DNA of 6,383 bases from an uncultured Pelagibacteraceae bacterium (lineage in GTDB: Bacteria > Pseudomonadota > Alphaproteobacteria > Pelagibacterales > Pelagibacteraceae). The stretch is taken from assembly GCA_902531455.1 (NCBI GenBank), contig CACAEM010000036.1, positions 1 through 6,383 of the forward strand, in the 5' to 3' direction. Below the pieces are notes generated by a model that saw nothing but the letters and a program-made list of their open reading frames with translations, did not search any database and was not told where the DNA came from. Below, in pieces: positions 1 through 5,834 of this stretch; position 1 is the stretch's first letter; the number at the start of each line of letters is the position of its first letter. The translations under genes were made by a program, and so were the position numbers.

Positions 1-375
1 TTTTTGCAAGATAATTTAAATTTTATAAGTTTGGTCAAAGGTCATGGTGAAAAGGAATTAGATAAAATAATTTTAAGAAACGTTTTTAACTTTTCTAAAG
101 ACATAGATAACAATGATAATTCATTTGAAGATACAATTGCTATATTAAAAAATCTAGATTTACTGATAACTTCTGATACCGCGATTGCGCATCTAGCATC
201 AACCATGGAGATAAAAACATGGTTACTTTTAAATTTCAGTCCAGATTGGAGATGGCATATAAATATGAAATTATTTAAATGGTATAAAAATTTAAAAGTT
301 TTTAGTCAAGATTCCAGTCTTAAGTGGGATAAGGTAATAAAAGAAGTAAGTAGTGAATTGAATAAAAGTTTCTAG
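1..375 (+). CDS. C-terminal fragment of a TPR-type/GT9-like glycosyltransferase (5' end outside window)
   Basis: The reading frame is open from the first base, so the gene begins upstream; the TTG at position 4 is very unlikely to be the true start. The visible 124 residues contain the block LLITSDTAIAHLAS (about residues 54-67), then TWLLLNFSPDWRW (73-85) and WYKNLKVFSQD (94-104). From family knowledge, this SDTAIAHLA...WLLL...PDWRW...WY pattern is the nucleotide-sugar-binding C-terminal part of glycosyltransferases related to family 9, often attached to N-terminal tetratricopeptide repeats in marine Alphaproteobacteria. The likely role is sugar transfer to a surface glycan or a protein; donor and acceptor cannot be read from this piece. 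It ends with TAG only 11 bp from the stop of the convergent rho gene, and no strong intrinsic terminator lies between them. Family-level call is good; exact function is unknown. Confidence 0.72.
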   Translation, partial: FLQDNLNFISLVKGHGEKELDKIILRNVFNFSKDIDNNDNSFEDTIAILKNLDLLITSDTAIAHLASTMEIKTWLLLNFSPDWRWHINMKLFKWYKNLKVFSQDSSLKWDKVIKEVSSELNKSF

Positions 376-386
376 GTAAAAATTTA

Positions 387-1658
387 TTATGATGGCTTAT
401 TCATAGAATTAAAAAATTCTGCATTATTTTTAGTTGTCTTTAGTTTTGAGTTTATAAAATCAATTGCATCCATTGATCCCATTGGTGCTATAATCCTTCT
501 TAGAACATTCATTTTTTGAAGATCATTTTTATCAAAAATGAGCTCTTCTCTTCTTGTGCCTGACTTAGTTATATCTATAGCTGGATAAATTCTTTTCTCA
601 GAAATCTTTCTATCTAAAATAGTTTCGCTGTTACCAGTTCCTTTAAATTCCTCAAAAATTACTTCATCCATTCTACTTCCTGTATCAATAAGAGCTGTTG
701 CAATAATTGTAAGAGACCCACCCTCCTCAATATTTCTAGCTGCACCAAAAAATCTTTTGGGTCTTTGAAGGGCATTAGCATCTACACCACCAGTTAAAAC
801 TTTTCCTGAACTTGGTACAACAGCATTATAGGCTCTTCCTAATCTAGTGATGGAGTCTAGTAGAATTACTACATCTTTTTTGTGCTCTGTAAGTCTTTTA
901 GCTTTTTCAATAACCATTTCAGCAACAGCAACGTGACGCTGCGCTGGTTCATCAAAAGTTGAACTTATAACTTCACCTTTAACCGTTCTTTGCATGTCTG
1001 TAACTTCTTCGGGTCTTTCATCAATTAATAAAACCATCAAGTAACATTCTGGATGATTAGCAGTGATAGAATTAGCTATGCTCTGCAAAATCATTGTTTT
1101 ACCAGCCTTTGGTGGAGAAATAATTAATGATCTCTGACCTTTCCCAATTGGACTAACTAAATCGATTAACCTTGGAGTTAAATCAGGTTTCTTTTCAATT
1201 TTATTTGTCTCAACCTCCATTCCTAGTTGCTTATTTGGATAAAGAGGAGTTAAGTTATCAAAAGCTATTTTATGCTTAAATTTATCTGGTTCTTCAAAAT
1301 TAATTTTGCTTACTTGTAAAAGTGCAAAATATCTTTCTCCGTCTTTTGGAGATCTTATTGGTCCCTCAACAGTGTCGCCAGTTCTGAGGCCAAATCTTCT
1401 TATCTGACTTGGACTTACGTATATATCATCCGCTCCCGGCAGATAGTTTGATTCCATCGCACGCAGGAAGCCAAATCCATCTTGGAGTAATTGTAAAACC
1501 CCACCACCAGTAATTTCCTCTCCTTTTTCGGCAAGTTTTTTTAAAATTGCAAAATAAATTTCTTGTCTTCTTAAAGTACTGGCGTTTTCAATACCTAATT
1601 TTTCAGCTTCAGTTATTAATTTTTCAGAGCTTTTTTCTTTTAATTCTTGGATGTTCAT
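387..1658 (-). CDS. rho: Transcription termination factor Rho
   Basis: Hexameric RNA-dependent ATPase/helicase that ends transcription at Rho-dependent sites in the cytoplasm. The 423 residues match the compact family length (E. coli is about 419), with no large insertion. Visible domains: N-terminal helical domain (about 1-50); cold-shock-like primary RNA-binding domain with GFGFLR at 61-66, whose F62 and F64 fall at the E. coli positions, and [10 protein letters not shown] at 80-89; Walker A SPPKAGKT at 181-188 (K184, K187); LIDERPEEV at 211-219 with the catalytic Glu; Walker [10 protein letters not shown] at 264-272; Q-loop [13 protein letters not shown] at 281-293; R-loop FKGTGNSE at 338-345; arginine-finger region SGTRREEL at 366-373. 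All key residues are present, so the enzyme should be active. The ATG at 1656-1658 starts in register with the family. No Shine-Dalgarno is evident. It lies 59 bp after hemJ on the same strand and probably has its own promoter as well as read-through. Confidence 0.98.
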   Translation of the reverse strand: MNIQELKEKSSEKLITEAEKLGIENASTLRRQEIYFAILKKLAEKGEEITGGGVLQLLQDGFGFLRAMESNYLPGADDIYVSPSQIRRFGLRTGDTVEGPIRSPKDGERYFALLQVSKINFEEPDKFKHKIAFDNLTPLYPNKQLGMEVETNKIEKKPDLTPRLIDLVSPIGKGQRSLIISPPKAGKTMILQSIANSITANHPECYLMVLLIDERPEEVTDMQRTVKGEVISSTFDEPAQRHVAVAEMVIEKAKRLTEHKKDVVILLDSITRLGRAYNAVVPSSGKVLTGGVDANALQRPKRFFGAARNIEEGGSLTIIATALIDTGSRMDEVIFEEFKGTGNSETILDRKISEKRIYPAIDITKSGTRREELIFDKNDLQKMNVLRRIIAPMGSMDAIDFINSKLKTTKNNAEFFNSMNKPS

Positions 1659-1687
1659 GTGTGGAAGTTTTTGTTAAAGATAAGATA

Positions 1688-1715
1688 AATATATATACTG
1701 ATTTAAAAATTTCAA
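1688..1715 (-). promoter_or_regulatory. Candidate rho promoter
   Basis: In the 59-bp hemJ-rho gap, read on the minus strand, TTGAAA (plus positions 1710-1715) is followed after 16 bp by TATATT (1688-1693), giving a plausible sigma70-type -35/-10 pair. Transcription would start near 1681, about 22 nt before the rho ATG. The -35 hexamer lies only 2 bp past the hemJ stop codon. The surrounding AT-rich sequence makes chance matches common, so this is a candidate only. Confidence 0.35.
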
Positions 1716-1717
1716 CC

Positions 1718-2152
1718 CTAGATAGGTTTAAAAACTACAATAAAAACAACAAAAATCAGCAAAATTGTTGGTATTTCATTAATTATCCTAAAAAATTTAG
1801 ATGATTTTGTATTTTCTTTTTGCTTTAATAACTGCATACATTTTCCAAGATATTCATGGTAAATTGTTAAAATTACAATTAGTACAACCTTGATTTGTAG
1901 CCATAAATACCCAAAACTTTCAATGCCATTGATCCAAATCAATATAATGCCAAATAGCCAAGATAAAATCATCGCTGGCCGCATTATGTAATTATAAAGC
2001 TTTCTCTCCATTGTCTCGAAGATTTCAGTTGCTTGTTCTTTTTCAAAATTTTCTACATGGTATACAAATATTCTTGGTAAATATAATAAGCCTACCATCC
2101 AAGAAATTACTGCTATTAAGTGTAAAGATTTAAATAAAAGGTATCCACTCAT
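1718..2152 (-). CDS. hemJ: Protoporphyrinogen IX oxidase HemJ (UPF0093 family membrane protein)
   Basis: Integral inner-membrane protein that oxidises protoporphyrinogen IX to protoporphyrin IX, the step before iron insertion; HemJ replaces HemG/HemY in many Alphaproteobacteria. The 144-residue length and pattern fit the family: an N-terminal helix with SLHLIAVISWMVGLLYLPRIFVYH (about 9-32) carrying H11, R27 and H32; then a soluble stretch with FETMERKLY (45-53); MRPAMILSW (57-65) opening the second helix; LQIKVVLIVILTIYHEYLG (85-103) with K88 and H99; then FRIINEIPTILLIFVVFIVVFKP (121-143) as the last helix. About four membrane segments are visible. The ATG lies 3 bp after the hemH stop, so the two are almost certainly co-transcribed with hemE and hemH, placing the oxidase beside the enzyme that uses its product. 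Assignment rests on family pattern plus context. Confidence 0.93.
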   Translation of the reverse strand: MSGYLLFKSLHLIAVISWMVGLLYLPRIFVYHVENFEKEQATEIFETMERKLYNYIMRPAMILSWLFGIILIWINGIESFGYLWLQIKVVLIVILTIYHEYLGKCMQLLKQKENTKSSKFFRIINEIPTILLIFVVFIVVFKPI

Positions 2153-2155
2153 GCA

Positions 2156-3148
2156 TTATATATTTTTTATTATAAGATGTTTAAACAAAGAAATATGATC
2201 CTCATTGTCGTTTAAACAGGGGACCATTTCAAAATTTTCACCGCCTGATTTAATAAAACTTTCTTTTCCTTGAATAGCTATTTCCTCTAAAGTTTCTACA
2301 CAGTCAGATGAGAACCCTGGACAAATGACTAAGATATTTTTCTTTCCTTCTTTTGGGAGAGCTTCAAAAGTTTTATCTGTATAAGGTTGTAACCATTCCT
2401 GTGGGCCAAATCTAGATTGAAATGTAGTTTTAATTTCGATATCTGTATAGTTTTCAGAAATTAGTCTAGTAGTTTTATGACAGTAACAATGATATGGATC
2501 ACCTTTATCAAAATATTTTTTTGGTATTCCGTGATAGGATGCAATTATTAAATCTGGTTTCCAATTTATTTCATTTATCTTTTTGACAATGCTATTTTTT
2601 ATTGCTTCTATGTAAAGAGGTTCCGACTCATAATGTGGAATAATTTTAAGATTAGGTTGCCACCTCATTTTCATTAAAGTTCTATATACTTCATCACACA
2701 CAGTTGCTGTTGTTGCAGCTGCATATTGTGGATAAAGAGGCAAAATGATTAAGTTTTCACATCCTTCTTTATGGAGTTTATGTATTTTACTTTTAATACT
2801 TGGATTTCCATACCTCATGGCAAAATCCACTATTATTTTTTTATTACCAATTTGTTCAGATAATTTTTCTGCTTGTCTTTCTGTAAAATATCTAAGCGGT
2901 GACATACCTTTATCTTTTATCCATATTTCTTTGTAAGCTTTTGCTGTTTTAGAAGGTCTAAAGGTAAGTATAAATAAGTTAAGTATTACCTGCCAAATTA
3001 TAGGATTAACTTCAATAACTCTTCTGTCAGATAAAAACTCTTTAAGATATTTTCTTATATCTAGCCAGTTTGTAGAGTCTGGTGTACCAAGATTTATAAT
3101 TAAAATCCCCGTCTTACCATAATTAACTTTTGGGTGCTCTGGTGTCAT
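2156..3148 (-). CDS. hemH: Ferrochelatase HemH
   Basis: Inserts Fe2+ into protoporphyrin IX to make protoheme, the last step of the pathway. The 330 residues match the bacterial length. Visible landmarks are GILIINLGTPDS near the N-terminus (14-25), SDRRVIEVNP (40-49), GMSPLRYFTERQ (81-92), MRYGNPSI (111-118), LILPLYPQYAAATTATV (approximately 134-150), the catalytic-His motif ASYHGIPKKY (203-212, H206), DPYHCYCHKT (217-226), and PGFSSDCVETLEEI (277-290), whose E285 corresponds to the conserved proton-handling Glu. There is no long C-terminal extension like that carrying the iron-sulfur ligands of animal ferrochelatases. Several internal Cys residues (C130, C151, C221, C223, C283, C311) exist, but whether they bind a cluster cannot be told from sequence alone. 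The start overlaps the hemE stop by 4 bp (ATGA), indicating translational coupling; hemJ follows after 3 bp. Confidence 0.97.
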   Translation of the reverse strand: MTPEHPKVNYGKTGILIINLGTPDSTNWLDIRKYLKEFLSDRRVIEVNPIIWQVILNLFILTFRPSKTAKAYKEIWIKDKGMSPLRYFTERQAEKLSEQIGNKKIIVDFAMRYGNPSIKSKIHKLHKEGCENLIILPLYPQYAAATTATVCDEVYRTLMKMRWQPNLKIIPHYESEPLYIEAIKNSIVKKINEINWKPDLIIASYHGIPKKYFDKGDPYHCYCHKTTRLISENYTDIEIKTTFQSRFGPQEWLQPYTDKTFEALPKEGKKNILVICPGFSSDCVETLEEIAIQGKESFIKSGGENFEMVPCLNDNEDHISLFKHLIIKNI

Positions 3149-4146
3149 TTAAAATTTCTTACAATTTTAATTAATTCTTCAACCATTTCAATTTTGGTTT
3201 CAGGAAGAATTCCATGACCTAGATTAAAAATATATGGATGATCTTTAAAAATATTGAGATATTTTTCAGATTCTCTTTTAAGTGTTTCTTTATTAGTTAA
3301 TAAAATTTTAGGGTCAAGACCTCCCTGTACAGGTATATTAATCTCATTAACTATTTTTTTTGGGTCTACATCATAGTCAATATTTACTGCATCAGGTTTT
3401 ACTATTTCACAGAAATTTTTGTAATCCTTAATACCTCTTGGAAAACAAATGACAGGAACCCCTAATTGTTTTACATATTCAACAATATTTAATGTGGGTA
3501 TGTAAATATATTCAGGAATTTTATCTTCTAATAATCCAGCCCAACTATCGAATATTTGAATTACTTTAGCGCCAGCCTCAACTTGATTTTTTATATGAAC
3601 TTTTAAGAATTTTTCAATTATTCCTAATAATCTATTTATTAAGAAGTCATCTTTAAAGAATTCATCTGTTAATCCTTTCTTTGGAGATGACTTATTTATC
3701 ATATACACAAGAATTGTCCAGGGAGCTCCAACAAATCCAATCATATCTCTATTGTCCATTAAAGGATCATGTGAAGTTTTAGAAATTGCTTTATAGACTT
3801 TGTAAACTTTTTCCGTGAAATTAATTTCATCTACATTCTTAATGTTATCTAAATCTATTTTACCTAATTTAGGACCAAAGTTTTTTTCAAATTCCACTTT
3901 TTGACCTAGCCCATATGGCAAAATCAGAATATCAGAAAAAATTACTGCACCATCAAATGCAAACCTTTTAATAGGTTGAAGGGTAATCTCAGATGCCAAA
4001 TCACTATTCAAACATAATTTTATAAAATTTTGGTTCTCTTTTCTAATTTCTCTGAATTCAGGTAAATATCTTCCAGCCTGTCTCATCAACCATATAGGAT
4101 TACTTTTAGTGTCTTTATTTTTAATACAGTAAGTTATGGGACTCAT
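3145..4146 (-). CDS. hemE: Uroporphyrinogen decarboxylase HemE
   Basis: Cytoplasmic enzyme that removes four carboxyl groups from uroporphyrinogen III to give coproporphyrinogen III. The 333 residues are close to the usual bacterial length (about 340-355). The first family signature, PIWLMRQAGRYLPEFR, is at 17-32 with substrate-binding R22 and R26; FSDILILPYGLG (70-81) carries the essential Asp D72; GFVGAPWTILVYM (137-149) includes the conserved Tyr Y148; IQIFDSWAG (196-204) has the Ser position S201; and NLGHGILPET (308-317) has the conserved His H311. All expected active-site positions are filled. It is the first gene of the leftward hemE-hemH-hemJ operon and starts right at the edge of the putative origin, as in Caulobacter and Rickettsia. 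The next heme enzyme, coproporphyrinogen oxidase, is absent here. No Shine-Dalgarno is visible before the ATG. Confidence 0.97.
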   Translation of the reverse strand: MSPITYCIKNKDTKSNPIWLMRQAGRYLPEFREIRKENQNFIKLCLNSDLASEITLQPIKRFAFDGAVIFSDILILPYGLGQKVEFEKNFGPKLGKIDLDNIKNVDEINFTEKVYKVYKAISKTSHDPLMDNRDMIGFVGAPWTILVYMINKSSPKKGLTDEFFKDDFLINRLLGIIEKFLKVHIKNQVEAGAKVIQIFDSWAGLLEDKIPEYIYIPTLNIVEYVKQLGVPVICFPRGIKDYKNFCEIVKPDAVNIDYDVDPKKIVNEINIPVQGGLDPKILLTNKETLKRESEKYLNIFKDHPYIFNLGHGILPETKIEMVEELIKIVRNFK

Positions 4147-4187
4147 ATAAATAGATATATATTATTTATTGTATTAATATTATGTAT

Positions 4188-4196
4188 TGTGAATAA
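4188..4196 (-). promoter_or_regulatory. DnaA box, best match
   Basis: The plus strand reads TGTGAATAA; the minus strand is TTATTCACA, which satisfies TTATNCACA at every position and differs from the strict E. coli consensus TTATCCACA at one base. It lies 42 bp upstream of the hemE start within the putative origin, and would bind the initiator DnaA if this is oriC. Confidence 0.55.
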
Positions 4197-4209
4197 CGTA
4201 AATTAGTCA

Positions 4210-4238
4210 ATTATCACACTTGTTTAACCATTTATTAA
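4210..4238 (-). promoter_or_regulatory. Candidate hemE operon promoter overlapping the CtrA-type box
   Basis: On the minus strand TTAATA (plus 4233-4238; 4 of 6 to TTGACA) is followed after exactly 17 bp by GATAAT (4210-4215; 5 of 6 to TATAAT). The start would be near 4203, with a leader of about 57 nt to the hemE ATG. The -35 hexamer overlaps one TTAA half-site of the CtrA-type box, resembling the reported layout of the Caulobacter origin, where CtrA sites overlap the hemE-side promoter. An alternative with TTGACT (4205-4210) and TACATA (4181-4186) has an 18-bp spacer and a poorer -10. Confidence 0.35.
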
Positions 4239-4239
4239 C
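4224..4239 (+). promoter_or_regulatory. CtrA-type binding site (TTAA-N7-TTAAC)
   Basis: TTAACCATTTATTAAC is a perfect match to the TTAA-N7-TTAA(C) sequence recognised by the cell-cycle response regulator CtrA of Alphaproteobacteria. In Caulobacter, CtrA boxes in the origin repress initiation, and CtrA sites were also reported in the Rickettsia origin. Its right half overlaps a near-match DnaA box (4232-4240), so the two proteins could compete. Whether this organism encodes CtrA is not visible here, and TTAA is frequent in such AT-rich DNA; position and exact spacing are what make it credible. Confidence 0.5.
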
Positions 4240-4240
4240 A
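4232..4240 (+). promoter_or_regulatory. DnaA box-like site, 8 of 9
   Basis: TTATTAACA matches TTATNCACA at all but position 6. It overlaps the right half of the TTAA-N7-TTAA box, an arrangement that would allow mutually exclusive binding. It is a weak site on its own. Confidence 0.3.
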
Positions 4241-4294
4241 ATGTAGATTTGAAATTAGTTAGATAATACAGCATTAATTTAGGTTTCTTATGCT

Positions 4295-4312
4295 TTATGT
4301 ATATTATGTATA
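4295..4312 (+). repeat. Two perfect tandem 9-bp repeats in the putative origin
   Basis: TTATGTATA occurs twice head to tail (4295-4303 and 4304-4312), preceded by a partial relative TTATGCTTT (4288-4296). A related stretch, TTATGTATT, lies at 4180-4188, directly beside the best DnaA box. The longer word ATATTATGTAT occurs at both 4177-4187 and 4301-4311. The 9-bp unit equals DnaA-box length and resembles TTATNCACA at 7 of 9 positions, so these may be low-affinity DnaA sites or part of an unwinding element. Low-complexity AT sequence makes some repetition expected. Confidence 0.5.
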
Positions 4313-4313
4313 A
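4305..4313 (-). promoter_or_regulatory. DnaA box-like site, 8 of 9
   Basis: The minus strand reads TTATACATA, matching TTATNCACA except at position 8. It overlaps the second tandem 9-mer. It would be a low-affinity site if used. Confidence 0.3.
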
Positions 4314-4413
4314 CTTTGTTAACATTTTATAATTTAGTTAATTAAATAGAAGAAATGATAACTTTACATACTTAAAAATATAAATCTGCGTTTTTCTTAT
4401 TTCACTTATAGAT

Positions 4414-4428
4414 TATAAACAGTTTATA
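4414..4428. repeat. 15-bp palindrome abutting the ppsR start codon
   Basis: TATAAAC-A-GTTTATA is a perfect 7-bp inverted repeat with a single central base, ending one base before the ppsR ATG at 4430. The left arm also pairs with TTATA at 4406-4410, forming a second, shorter inverted repeat with a 3-nt spacer. A one-base centre is too small for an RNA hairpin, so a dimeric repressor operator or an origin-associated site is the more reasonable reading. It occupies the ribosome-binding position, where no Shine-Dalgarno is seen. In DNA this AT-rich a palindrome of this size could arise by chance. Confidence 0.45.
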
Positions 4429-4429
4429 C

Positions 4430-5257
4430 ATGAGAAACTTATATCAAATATATTTAATATCTGACTCAACAGGAGAAACACTCGATAGAATTTTTTTAGC
4501 TTTAAAGGCACAGTTTCCTAATTTTGAATATGAAACAAACCATTTTTCTTTTACTCGTACTGAAAGTCAAACTCTTAGTATATTGAAACAAGCAAAAACA
4601 GATAAAAATTCAATTATCTTATATACTATTGTTAATAGTAGGTTAGCAAAGTACCTTACGGAAAAAGCTTACGAAAGAAATATACCTTGTTTTGGAGTTC
4701 TTGGTGACTTAATTTTAAATTTTTCAAAGGTCTTAAATCAAAAAGCTTCTCATCAACCAAGCGGACAGCATATTCTTAATGAGGAATATTATGATAGAAT
4801 TGAAGCTATTCAGTTCACTATGAACCATGATGATGGGAATCAAACAGAAGATATAGAAAAATCAGATATAATTCTTTTAGGAGTTAGTAGGACTAGCAAA
4901 ACTCCAACATCAATTTATTTAGCAAACAGAGGTTATAAAACTTCAAATATTCCACTTGTGAACAAAAATTCAATACCATCTAAAGTTACAGAAAAAAAAT
5001 TCACCCCATGTGTTATTGGTTTAGTTACAGAACCTGAAAGATTATATGACTTGAGAAAAAATAGATTAACTTCATTGAAAGAAGATCAAAATAGTGAATA
5101 CGTTAATATTGATAAAATTAAAGATGAATTAAAAAATGCCAGAAAAATATTTAAGGAAAATAATTGGCCTACAATAGATGTAACAAGGAAGTCAGTGGAG
5201 GAAACAGCTGCATCAGTAATAAAAATCTATGAAATTAAAAATAAAAAAAATGCCTAA
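4430..5257 (+). CDS. ppsR: Pyruvate, phosphate dikinase regulatory protein (PSRP, DUF299 family)
   Basis: Bifunctional cytoplasmic enzyme that inactivates pyruvate phosphate dikinase (or PEP synthase) by ADP-dependent phosphorylation of a Thr next to the catalytic His, and reactivates it by Pi-dependent dephosphorylation. The 275-residue length is typical. Motifs: YLISDSTGETL at 8-18; PSGQH...YYDRIEAIQFTMNHDDG at 110-136; the P-loop GVSRTSKTPTSIYLANRGYK at 151-170; and DVTRKSVEETAASV at 250-263. All diagnostic blocks are intact. The ATG at 4430 places SDSTGETL at the usual distance from the N-terminus. Its presence predicts a PPDK or PEP synthase elsewhere in the genome, probably PPDK in an alphaproteobacterium. 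It is the first gene of the rightward operon from the putative origin; maf overlaps its 3' end by 8 bp. No convincing promoter or Shine-Dalgarno was identified; a TATAAT at 4328-4333 lacks a good -35. Confidence 0.95.
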   Translation: MRNLYQIYLISDSTGETLDRIFLALKAQFPNFEYETNHFSFTRTESQTLSILKQAKTDKNSIILYTIVNSRLAKYLTEKAYERNIPCFGVLGDLILNFSKVLNQKASHQPSGQHILNEEYYDRIEAIQFTMNHDDGNQTEDIEKSDIILLGVSRTSKTPTSIYLANRGYKTSNIPLVNKNSIPSKVTEKKFTPCVIGLVTEPERLYDLRKNRLTSLKEDQNSEYVNIDKIKDELKNARKIFKENNWPTIDVTRKSVEETAASVIKIYEIKNKKNA

Positions 5258-5834
5258 GATTATTTTAGCATCAAAAAGCAAGGTGAGAAAAGAAATTTTG
5301 GATAACCACAATATCACTTGCAATGTTGAATTTTCAAATGTTGATGAGGAACCGATTAAAATAAACTTGTTAAACGAAGGTGCCTCACCTGAAATTATTT
5401 CTAAAAATCTCGCGGAGTTAAAAGCCAATAAAGTAAGCCAAAAGATAAATAATAGCTTAGTTTTGGGAGCAGATAGCGTAATCGATTTATCTGGTGAGTT
5501 AATTTCAAAGCCGGAAAGTAGGGACGAAGCACTTTATATTTTAAGGAAACTTAATGGAAAAAAACATTCTTTAATAAGTTCGGTTTGTATATCTAAAAAT
5601 GGTTCGATGATTTGGAACTATACTGATAAAGCATACTTAACAATGAAACACTTTTCTGAAGATGAATTATTAATATATCTTAATAAAATTAGCGACGAAG
5701 TCTTATATTCCTATAATGTTTACCAAATTGAAGGTGAGGGTAGAGCCTTATTTTCAAACATTGAGGGTGATGAAAATACTATAATGGGTCTACCAATTAA
5801 AAAAATTAAGGACTATTTGGAACTTCAAAAATGA
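5250..5834 (+). CDS. maf: Maf-family nucleoside triphosphate pyrophosphatase
   Basis: Cytoplasmic house-cleaning enzyme hydrolysing non-canonical or excess nucleoside triphosphates to monophosphate and pyrophosphate; Maf proteins are also linked to septum/division control. I chose the ATG at 5250, giving 194 residues beginning MPKIILASKS, which aligns with the family N-terminus; an in-frame ATG at 5229 would add seven Lys-rich residues. Motifs: ILASKSKVRKEIL (5-17, substrate-loop Ser/Arg); LVLGADSVIDLSGELISKP (70-88) with catalytic D75 and K87; EALYILRKLNGKKHSLIS (93-110); and YNVYQIEGEGRALFSNIEGDENTIMGLP (155-182, E161). The usual Thr/Ser-Gly-x-Tyr-x-Ile-Glu-Gly-Leu-Gly block reads SYNVYQIEGEGRALF, slightly divergent. 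Substrate class (dTTP/UTP type versus m7GTP type) is not assigned. It overlaps ppsR by 8 bp in a different frame and aroE by 4 bp (ATGA), so translation is probably coupled. Confidence 0.92.
   Translation: MPKIILASKSKVRKEILDNHNITCNVEFSNVDEEPIKINLLNEGASPEIISKNLAELKANKVSQKINNSLVLGADSVIDLSGELISKPESRDEALYILRKLNGKKHSLISSVCISKNGSMIWNYTDKAYLTMKHFSEDELLIYLNKISDEVLYSYNVYQIEGEGRALFSNIEGDENTIMGLPIKKIKDYLELQK

Larger units (their letters stand above)
4147..4429. other. oriC: Probable chromosomal replication origin (oriC) in the hemE-ppsR intergenic region
   Basis: This 283-bp, extremely AT-rich divergent gap is by far the longest non-coding stretch in an otherwise packed window. From the literature, the Caulobacter crescentus and Rickettsia prowazekii origins lie beside hemE and carry DnaA, CtrA and IHF sites. 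Seen here: a full match to the relaxed DnaA consensus TTATNCACA (4188-4196, minus), two 8-of-9 matches (4232-4240 plus, 4305-4313 minus), a perfect TTAA-N7-TTAA box (4224-4239), two tandem 9-mers (4295-4312) and very AT-rich stretches at 4147-4182 and 4321-4382 that could act as unwinding elements. The adjacent genes point away on both sides, consistent with replication-transcription co-orientation. Most DnaA-like boxes are degenerate, so this rests mainly on gene context plus one good box and the CtrA-type site. The alternative is a plain divergent promoter region. Confidence 0.68.

Noticed and set aside
405..420. AGAATT-AAAA-AATTCT as an intrinsic terminator for the left-hand gene
   Set aside because: The stem is nearly all A/T, lies in rho coding sequence and is not directly followed by a T-run; too weak to annotate.
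1547..1804. Plus-strand open frame of 85 codons across the rho start and hemJ end
   Set aside because: It is antisense to two well-supported genes, low in complexity and resembles no family; it is a shadow of AT-rich coding sequence.
2745..2936. Plus-strand open frame of 63 codons inside hemH
   Set aside because: Entirely antisense to ferrochelatase coding sequence with no independent support; its hydrophobic look follows from the reverse-complement codons.
4181..4210. TTGACT-N18-TACATA as the hemE promoter
   Set aside because: The -35 is good but the -10 matches only 3 of 6; the TTAATA-N17-GATAAT pair is better overall, although neither is proven.
4211..4219. TTATCACAC as a DnaA box
   Set aside because: It resembles TTATCCACA only if one base is deleted; as an ungapped 9-mer it mismatches at four positions.
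4147..4429. IHF site within the putative origin
   Set aside because: I found no good match to WATCAANNNNTTR on either strand; the closest candidates break the core, so IHF binding is not claimed.
5213..5428. Minus-strand open frame of 71 codons over the ppsR-maf junction
   Set aside because: Antisense to conserved Maf motifs, with no recognisable domain.
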